The position numbers were made by a program, and so were the translations under genes. The notes beneath the pieces are model-generated. The model saw only the letters and a list, made by a program, of their open reading frames with translations, was not told where the DNA came from and made no database searches. This document shows positions 62,769 through 64,000 of a DNA stretch of 64,000 nucleotides, piece by piece. How positions within the stretch are numbered: the stretch's first letter is position 1; each line of letters opens with the position of its first letter. This stretch comes from Micromonospora sp. WMMD1102 (lineage in GTDB: Bacteria; Actinomycetota; Actinomycetes; Mycobacteriales; Micromonosporaceae), in the NCBI RefSeq assembly GCF_029626265.1, contig NZ_JARUBN010000001.1, forward strand, positions 7,443,001-7,507,000, in the 5' to 3' direction.

Positions 62769-63479
62769 CTACGACCCCAAGGCGTACAAAAAGGACGAGC
62801 CGAACAGGTGACCCCCCGCAGTGCATCGACGGACACACAGATACATTCACCGGCGTCATTCGATGTCCGCCGGTGACGTCACACGTAGTTCGACACAACG
62901 AGACAACCTTCTGGGAGCGTCGGCGGACCGCGCGGGACCGGAACCCAGGGTCAGCAGATCGACACGAAGCGAGTTCTACCAGGTCACCTGATGGAGGCAC
63001 AGCAAGTCTCGGTCGACACTCGATGCCAGTCGGGTCGAGTGCATGCCCCGTCGATCCCTACCAGACCACCATCCCTGACGACGGAGTCACTGATTCCGGG
63101 CGAGGCTCAAGCCAACCCTGGCGGGTACTTCTGGAAAGTGGGCGGCTCAGCCCCACCACGAAGGCCCCGAACTGGCGCTCTGAGTTTCCAGGATATGGAC
63201 AGAGCGTGACGAATCAGGCGCTAGTTGACTAATACTGATTATAGCGACATTTATTGTCGCTAACCGTCTGCTTCTGCCCCTAAGCTTCAACCATCGATCG
63301 AGAGCAACAAGCGACGGGGACTATTCGAACAATTTGGTTGCTCACGGACACCCCCACGTGAAGGGAGCAGGGCCGATGCGTTCCAACGACTGGTACTAGG
63401 AGATAGGACCCGTCACACAGCGCACGTCAGGTTGCTACCGTTACTGACCACCAGGGTTCGGTGACGTTGAGGAACCGAT
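62769..63479. other. 711-bp gene-poor region of lower GC
   Basis: Upstream of the AfsR-like gene and before the membrane protein. GC drops, most clearly around 63220-63290. Frames such as 62873-63232 lack family similarity and have poor codon composition. A short palindrome occurs at 63242-63262. This probably contains promoters, but none is clear. Confidence 0.55.
63242..63262. promoter_or_regulatory. Short AT-rich palindrome
   Basis: TAGCGACA-TTTAT-TGTCGCTA, 8-bp perfect arms, inside the low-GC stretch. TTGACT (63225-63230) upstream resembles a -35 element. It could be an operator or a weak terminator, ~220 bp upstream of the membrane-protein start. Confidence 0.4.
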
Positions 63480-64000
63480 GTGAGCCAGGGACAGCGCCTC
63501 GACAACGAGACCGATCAGCGGCTAGTGCCGCTCCTCGGTCTCGTCGCTGTTTTCGCAGCGGTCGCGACAGTGTGGTCCGTGTTGCGGAATCCCCAGCCAC
63601 CCCGATCCACCAGCGACCTCGTGATGGCGCTGGCGCTCGTCGTTATGATCACGGTAAGTGCGAACGTGCGGGCACCGATCCGCATCCGCTCCACCACACA
63701 CGCCATTACCTGGAACGACACCGCGATCGTGATCGGTGTGGCCGTCGCGCCAACGTCCTGGGTGGTGCTCTGCACCGGAATCAGCCTCGTAATCTCAAGC
63801 CGGATCCATCGTTCATCTTTGGTTAAGACGATATTCAACGTCAGTAAGAACATGCTGGTGGCCGCCGCAGCCGGCACCACGCTGTCACTCATCGACTGGG
63901 TATGGACGCCCACCACTTTGCATCACATGATCGCCCCAGTGGCCCTGGCGTACGCCGTCGCCGCACTCGTCGACGAGATCGTCGCGATGCCCGTCCTCGC
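63480..64000 (+). CDS. Polytopic membrane protein, 3'-truncated by window edge
   Basis: At least 173 residues, running off the window. GTG 63480 with GAGGAA upstream; codons after it read VSQGQRLDNETDQRLVPLLG. Hydrophobic segments include LLGLVAVFAAVATVWSVL, LVMALALVVMITVSANV, TAIVIGVAVAPTSWVVLCTGI and MLVAAAAGTTLSLI. The arrangement resembles membrane sensor modules that precede signalling domains (e.g. GGDEF or HD-GYP), but none is visible in the window. Confidence 0.68.
   Translation, partial: MSQGQRLDNETDQRLVPLLGLVAVFAAVATVWSVLRNPQPPRSTSDLVMALALVVMITVSANVRAPIRIRSTTHAITWNDTAIVIGVAVAPTSWVVLCTGISLVISSRIHRSSLVKTIFNVSKNMLVAAAAGTTLSLIDWVWTPTTLHHMIAPVALAYAVAALVDEIVAMPVL

Noticed and set aside
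62873..63232. A 119-codon frame in the gene-poor region
   Set aside because: No recognisable family or ribosome-binding site, and composition is not like the neighbouring genes.
1..64000. CRISPR arrays and tRNA genes
   Set aside because: All tandem repeats seen are spacer-free minisatellites or simple repeats. No cloverleaf with a T-loop GGTTCGA and matching acceptor stem was found; the GGTTCGATT at ~61405 lies within the AfsR-like gene.

Overview
The window is high-GC, with frequent GTG and TTG starts and dense genes. It carries families typical of Actinobacteria: the Bpa proteasome activator, DUF397 with XRE-DUF5753 regulators, DUF4192, DUF5926, DUF6457, LCP proteins and an AfsR-like regulator. 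The style is that of the Micromonosporaceae (Micromonospora and relatives). That placement is my inference from gene content. No rRNA, tRNA, CRISPR array or complete insertion sequence was seen.

Layout. 0-5.6 kb: two LCP cell-wall ligases, a rhodanese, a PAS sensor kinase, an anti-sigma-type ATPase and DUF5926. 5.6-8 kb: a 55-bp inverted repeat, an HTH/Clp-N gene pair under an autoregulatory-looking leaderless promoter, a methyltransferase and a MarR-like protein. 8.2-9.8 kb: a decayed XRE-DUF397 module. 9.9-19.7 kb: arginine deiminase, a NERD-like protein, ACT and PAS proteins, a minisatellite, pheA, a beta-helix carbohydrate-binding protein, AIM24, a zincin and OsmC. 19.8-27.3 kb: serS, twin HAD phosphatases, bpa, a hydrolase, an orphan ABC substrate-binding lipoprotein, and ddaH divergent from an Lrp regulator. 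27.4-34.3 kb: a beta-propeller lipoprotein, a YbjN-like protein, an esterase/PadR pair sharing a canonical PadR operator, and mobA, DUF6457 and fdhD. 34.5-42.3 kb: the intact XRE-DUF397 module, an esterase, a MazEF-like pair and a membrane-anchored Hsp70 homologue. 42.4-43.4 kb: two gene remnants (LuxR and multicopper oxidase) meeting at a deletion scar. 43.4-51.9 kb: a fructosamine kinase, moaA-moaD, a metallophosphoesterase, a PHP-UvrD helicase fusion and a prepilin peptidase. 52-60 kb: an ATPase preceded by twin palindromes, a GNAT, DoxX, GT87 and moaE-moeA-mog-moaC. 60.2-64 kb: an AfsR-like regulator with a truncated DNA-binding domain, a long gene-poor stretch, and a membrane protein cut by the window edge.

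How the genes connect. Molybdenum cofactor synthesis is spread over three loci within 27 kb: mobA/fdhD, moaA/moaD and moaE/moeA/mog/moaC. Arginine-related enzymes (arcA, ddaH) sit beside probable ArgR-like and Lrp control sites. Small transcription factors next to readable palindromic operators are the clearest regulatory content. The most distinctive pattern is the duplicated divergent module of an XRE-DUF5753 regulator, a DUF397 protein and two Cys/Trp-rich small proteins, present once intact and once decayed.
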